From: Acidobacteriaceae bacterium UBA1795
Lineage (GTDB): Bacteria > Acidobacteriota > Terriglobia > Terriglobales > Acidobacteriaceae
Length of the DNA: 9,217 nucleotides
Direction of reading: 5' to 3'
NCBI GenBank assembly: GCA_002314435.1
Contig: DCFV01000011.1
Location: forward strand, 18,388-27,604
Shown piece by piece: positions 6,416-9,217 of this stretch; within the stretch, counting starts at the first letter, position 1, and each line of letters starts with the position of its first letter. A program made the translations under genes and the position numbers. A model generated the notes under the pieces. That model ran no database searches. It saw only the letters and a list, made by a program, of their open reading frames with translations, and was not told the DNA's origin.

Positions 6416-7390
6416 CTAGGGCGTGGCGGTTGGGGTCGCAGCCGTGGCGGCTGTAGCCACCTGCGGGCTGTCGCCATCCGGTGATGCGTTCTCATGCGAA
6501 GAGCGGCGGTGGTGCGAGTCCACCTGGAGGGTGATCGTCTGCTGCTTGCGATCGCGCAGCACTGTCACCTGCACCGTCTTGTTCTGGTTGGCGCGCAGGG
6601 TGCGGTCCCAGTCGGCGGTGGTGGCAATGTTCTCTGTGCCTACCTTCAGGATTACGTCGAAGGCCTTGAGGCCAGCGGCTTCGGCCTCGCTCTTCCGTGC
6701 CACCTGCTTCACCATGAGGCCGGACTTGATGCCCAGGTACTCGGCCATCTGCGTGGTCAGCGGCTCAACGAGCGCGCCCACGTTCAGAGTGCTGCCGAAG
6801 AACGGCATGTGAAATCCGCCGGAGGGCACATCGGCTGAACTGCCGCCGTTGGACAGGATGCCCATAGTCGGCGCGGAGGTCACCCCATCGCTGCCGCTGT
6901 CCAGCTTGTTCCACACGTCGTGCTCCATCTTCTTGCGGTCCACCAACTGCACGTTCAGAGTCAGCAGCGCGCCCTCGCGGCTGATGACCACGCTGGCCGT
7001 GTGGCCCGCGGACAGCTCGCGCAGCATACGCGTGAACTGTTCGGAGTTCTCAATCTTCTGCCCGTTGATTTCGACGATCACGTCGTTGACGTGGATGCCG
7101 GCCTGCGCCGCGGGCGCGTCGTGGTCAATCAGAGTGACCACTGCGCCATGTCCGTCCTTAACCTTCAACCGGGCGGAGGCTTCGGTGTCCATGTCGCCCA
7201 CCAGCACGCCCATGTAGCCCTGCGCGCTGGAGTGCAGCAGCCGGCTGGGCAGATTGAGCGCCTGTGTGAGTGCGCCGGTTTGCGCCAGCGCGGACGAACA
7301 GGCGAGTGCGCAGCCAAGAACCAAAGCGCTGGTCAGGATCACTGCCGGCCCGCGTCGAGCAGTGCGGTGTGGCCTCAAAAGGTGCTTCAT
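6416..7390 (-). CDS. Secreted double-PDZ protein without protease domain
   Basis: The protein has 324 residues. The N-terminus is basic, with a hydrophobic stretch (about 14-30) and an ALA|Q cleavage site after residue 36, so it is exported; a weak lipobox-like VLGC at 24-27 leaves a lipoprotein possible. PDZ1 spans about 57-150 (GYMGVLV, APAAQAGIHVNDVIVEINGQ). A linker rich in Gly and Ser follows. PDZ2 spans about 200-290 (AEYLGIKSGLMVKQV, EAAGLKAFDVILKVG). These resemble the PDZ tandem of DegP/DegQ-type proteins, but there is no trypsin-like domain or His-Asp-Ser triad, so it is not a protease. The tail (310-324) is Ala/Thr/Pro-rich. The start at ATG 7390 is backed by AAGGAGA five bases upstream of it. 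The gene follows the anti-sigma gene by 75 bases on the same strand and is probably part of that unit. Inferred role: peptide binding or scaffolding in the envelope, possibly modulating the anti-sigma factor. Confidence 0.9.
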   Translation of the reverse strand: MKHLLRPHRTARRGPAVILTSALVLGCALACSSALAQTGALTQALNLPSRLLHSSAQGYMGVLVGDMDTEASARLKVKDGHGAVVTLIDHDAPAAQAGIHVNDVIVEINGQKIENSEQFTRMLRELSAGHTASVVISREGALLTLNVQLVDRKKMEHDVWNKLDSGSDGVTSAPTMGILSNGGSSADVPSGGFHMPFFGSTLNVGALVEPLTTQMAEYLGIKSGLMVKQVARKSEAEAAGLKAFDVILKVGTENIATTADWDRTLRANQNKTVQVTVLRDRKQQTITLQVDSHHRRSSHENASPDGDSPQVATAATAATPTATP

Positions 7391-7394
7391 GGTT

Positions 7395-7401
7395 TCTCCT
7401 T
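7395..7401 (-). promoter_or_regulatory. Ribosome binding site of the PDZ gene
   Basis: The minus strand reads AAGGAGA with the GGAG core ending about five bases before the ATG at 7390, a normal spacing that confirms this start. Confidence 0.65.
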
Positions 7402-7465
7402 GAGCTTGCTGCAGGCCCCGCGCTCTGTTGTATGGACGGTGCGGTGGCCGGAACGATAGTGAATT

Positions 7466-8443
7466 CTACTGAATCTCTGGTACGCGGCTCAGCACCTGCC
7501 GCGAAACGGTACGAATCTGGGGGCTCTGGTCTTTGACGGCAACGGTAGACAGAACCTGACGTACGGTTGTGTCGGCCTCCACCGGTTCAAGGATGCTGAT
7601 GGCCTCGGAGCGGATGTGCGGATTGCTGTCGTAGAGCAGCGCCTCCAGCACGGCGTCGCGCACGCGCATGTCCTGGGCCACGTAGGGCTCCAGGCCCTTG
7701 AGCGCCTTCTCGCGCACCCCGTCGTTCTTGTCGTAGCGCAGCGCCACGATCAGCGCGTCGCGGATGCCGGCCGGGTTGCAGCCGCGTCCGGCGCGGCACT
7801 CAGCCGCCAACAGGCCCACCGAGTTGTCACGGATGCCTGCCGAGGCTGCGTCTTCCGAGGCCATCATCAGCAATTGGCGAATCGACGGGTCTTCCAGCGA
7901 GCCGCGCATGCGCTGCGGCACCACCTGGTTGTAGCGCACCTCGATCACGTTGCTGTTCGGCTGCTGCTCAATGCTGGAGATGTTAGCCACTGTGTCCGGC
8001 GTGACGACCGCGGGCGGTTGCGGTGCCGTGGCGGTTTGCGCGGGCTGCGCGGCGGCGTGTGCCGCCCGGCCCTGCGCGAATTCGTAGCCTCCAACCGCAC
8101 CGGCGCCGAGGCCGGCCACCAGCAGCAGCACCGCAGCCGCCGGGGCAGACTGCAGCCGCGCCATATTGTTGACCAGCCGCTGGCTCAGGCGTTCATACCA
8201 GCGCTTGGGCGGGAGTGCGTCCAGCGCTTCTTCCATCCGCATCCGCGAGCGCGCGACGAGATTGGCAGGGGGCTCGATCACCGGGTGCAGCGCGGCCAGC
8301 GTCTGCATCGCCTGGAGCGCTGCGCGGTCTCCCTGACAGTCCACGCAGGTGTTCAAGTGGCGATTCAGCTCGTGTACCTGTTCGTCGGGCAGCTCGCCAT
8401 AGGCAGCCAACACGATGCGTTCATGTGCCAATTCGCAATTCAT
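7466..8443 (-). CDS. Transmembrane zinc-finger anti-sigma factor with extracytoplasmic HEAT repeats
   Basis: The protein has 325 residues. The cytoplasmic part (1-100) carries a ZAS-type zinc-finger motif, C3-x25-H29-x3-C33-x2-C36, typical of anti-sigma factors that hold an ECF sigma factor. A single hydrophobic segment (about 101-120) is followed by an Ala/Pro-rich linker (121-150) and a helical-repeat domain (about 180-325). This domain has HEAT-like units such as IRDALIVALRYDKNDGVREKAL, broken here at KNDGVR, and VRDAVLEALLYDSNPHIRSEA, broken at SNPHIR, ending VPEIQ. C216 and C222 (CRAGRGC) lie outside the membrane. The gene lies 78 bases downstream of the sigma gene and upstream of the PDZ gene, which supports the anti-sigma assignment. 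The start is ATG 8443. A TTG at 8473 in frame would add ten residues ahead of the zinc-finger part with no better ribosome site. The ribosome site is weak (GAGG 11 bases upstream). Repeat borders are approximate. Confidence 0.87.
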   Translation of the reverse strand: MNCELAHERIVLAAYGELPDEQVHELNRHLNTCVDCQGDRAALQAMQTLAALHPVIEPPANLVARSRMRMEEALDALPPKRWYERLSQRLVNNMARLQSAPAAAVLLLVAGLGAGAVGGYEFAQGRAAHAAAQPAQTATAPQPPAVVTPDTVANISSIEQQPNSNVIEVRYNQVVPQRMRGSLEDPSIRQLLMMASEDAASAGIRDNSVGLLAAECRAGRGCNPAGIRDALIVALRYDKNDGVREKALKGLEPYVAQDMRVRDAVLEALLYDSNPHIRSEAISILEPVEADTTVRQVLSTVAVKDQSPQIRTVSRQVLSRVPEIQ

Positions 8444-8521
8444 GGTGTCTACGTCCTCATAGCCTCGAAACAACAGTCGTGCAAATTGAGTACTGTTCCC
8501 GGCCTGTTCATTGCCGGTTTT

Positions 8522-9136
8522 CTACCGCAGTCCCGCCAGTTGCGTGCGCAACTTTTTCGTCGCTCTGAAGAGCGTATTTTTGGCGGTTTCTTCGGTGGTG
8601 TTCAACATCTCTCCGATGGTGCGCAGGCGTAGGCCCTGGTAGTGCTTCAGTTCGAAAACCATGCGTTCGCGCGGGGTGAGCGTACCCAGCGCGGCCTGAA
8701 TGCGCTGGCCCAGCACCTTGCGGTCGAGTTCGCGGTCGGGATTCGAGAATGCGCGATTGTCAGAGACGGAAGCCAGCAGGTCGATTTCGTCGCCGGAGTG
8801 GTCCACGAGCACGGCCTGATCTTCGCGGCGCGTCTTTCGGCGGCGCAACTGGTCCAGGCAGAGATTGGTGACAATGCGGTAGATCCACGTATAAAACGAG
8901 CACTCAAACCGGAAATTCCCGATGTAGCGGAAGGCTTTCAAAAAGGCTTCCTGATAGATGTCCTCGGCGTCGTGCTCAGAGCCGGTGAGGTGCAGGGCCA
9001 AGCGCAGCACCTGCTGCTCGTACTGCCGCACCAGCGCGTCAAACGCGGCGCGCGAGCCGGCCTGGGCCTCGCGGATCAGCTCCATCTCAGGCGCACGGGC
9101 CTTCCGGCGCTCCGCAGCGCGCTCGGGTCCGTCCAT
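8522..9136 (-). CDS. ECF-family RNA polymerase sigma factor
   Basis: This sigma-70-family group IV factor directs RNA polymerase to its own promoter set. With ATG 9136 as start it has 204 residues. Sigma region 2 spans about 31-101 (DAEDIYQEAFLKAF at 56-69, then FECSFYTWIYRIVTNLCLD and the basic QLRRRK). A charged linker follows (about 102-140), then region 4 at about 144-200 (LTPRERMVFELKHYQGL and the helix-turn-helix TIGEMLNTTEETAKNTLFRA). There is no region 1 or 3, nor any C-terminal extension. Upstream in-frame starts are ATG 9154 and GTG 9211. ATG 9085 is also possible but begins close to region 2. The choice of 9136 is a judgement. The zinc-finger membrane protein immediately downstream is its probable anti-sigma factor, making regulation by membrane sequestration the natural inference. 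The gene begins near the window edge, so most of its upstream regulatory region may be outside. Confidence 0.93.
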   Translation of the reverse strand: MDGPERAAERRKARAPEMELIREAQAGSRAAFDALVRQYEQQVLRLALHLTGSEHDAEDIYQEAFLKAFRYIGNFRFECSFYTWIYRIVTNLCLDQLRRRKTRREDQAVLVDHSGDEIDLLASVSDNRAFSNPDRELDRKVLGQRIQAALGTLTPRERMVFELKHYQGLRLRTIGEMLNTTEETAKNTLFRATKKLRTQLAGLR

Positions 9137-9165
9137 TGCCCTGCTCGCGGCCATACCTGGGATGG

Positions 9166-9171
9166 ATTGTA
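9166..9171 (-). promoter_or_regulatory. Possible -10 element before the sigma gene
   Basis: The minus strand reads TACAAT, one mismatch from TATAAT. The best upstream partner, TTGGCC, sits at 19 bases, which is poor. If active, transcription would begin near 9159, making GTG 9211 impossible as the start, ATG 9154 nearly leaderless, and ATG 9136 the comfortable choice. Weak evidence. Confidence 0.25.
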
Positions 9172-9217
9172 TCCCGGGGGCCACTGGCCAGGCCAAACCC
9201 GCCGGCGCCACGGCCGG

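Noticed and set aside
6416..7390. PDZ protein as a DegP/HtrA protease
   Set aside because: Both PDZ domains are present, but there is no trypsin-like fold or His-Asp-Ser triad anywhere in the 324 residues, and the signal peptide leads straight into PDZ1.
8499..8517. CCGGC/GCCGG hairpin between the sigma and anti-sigma genes
   Set aside because: It is a five-base GC stem with a nine-base loop and no T run, and it lies inside a likely operon; this is not enough to call an attenuator.
7616..8632. A long open frame (338 codons) on the + strand
   Set aside because: It is wholly antisense to the anti-sigma gene and its tail overlaps the sigma gene. Its product is His/Arg/Gln-rich without domains, as expected for the shadow of GC-rich coding DNA.
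1..9217. tRNA, rRNA, CRISPR, insertion sequence or phage signals
   Set aside because: I saw no short spaced direct repeats, no transposase or integrase, no terminal inverted repeats and no RNA-gene signatures by reading. A covariance-model scan was not possible here.

Overview
The window looks like chromosomal DNA of a GC-rich Gram-negative-type bacterium. The best guess is an acidobacterium (Terriglobia/Acidobacteriaceae). That guess rests on the overall flavour of the proteins: the ECF sigma factor with its HEAT-bearing zinc-finger anti-sigma partner, the exported PDZ protein, and the QsuD-like dehydrogenase. There is no marker RNA in the window, so the taxonomy is inference. I saw no tRNA, rRNA, CRISPR array, insertion sequence or attachment site.

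Layout. (1) Positions 1-1668, + strand: glmS, cut off at the 5' edge, so the N-terminal catalytic cysteine lies outside the window. (2) Positions 1694-2899, - strand: an exported protein made of nine WG repeats, convergent with glmS. Together with the sequence upstream of it, it is visibly less GC-rich than its neighbours. (3) Positions 3194-5480, - strand: a two-gene unit in which a quinate/shikimate dehydrogenase of the QsuD type is followed after 43 bases by an aromatic-acid:H+ symporter-type MFS transporter. (4) About 5585-6355, + strand: a soluble protein of unknown function, divergent from the dehydrogenase. (5) Positions 6416-9136, - strand: a three-gene unit of an ECF sigma factor, a membrane zinc-finger anti-sigma factor with extracytoplasmic HEAT repeats, and a secreted double-PDZ protein with no protease domain.

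How the genes may work together. The transporter and dehydrogenase suggest uptake and oxidation (or reduction) of a hydroaromatic acid such as quinate or shikimate. The rest of a catabolic route is not in the window. The sigma/anti-sigma/PDZ set looks like an envelope-stress or signal-responsive regulatory unit in which the HEAT and PDZ parts would be the extracytoplasmic sensing or scaffolding pieces. glmS supplies glucosamine-6-phosphate for envelope polymers and has no evident link to the others.

Most of the window is assignable to known families. The parts most deserving attention are the HEAT-repeat anti-sigma factor with its PDZ partner, the dehydrogenase/transporter pair whose transporter lacks one residue of its family signature, the three-by-three arrangement of the WG repeats, and the uncharacterised + strand gene with an awkward translation start.
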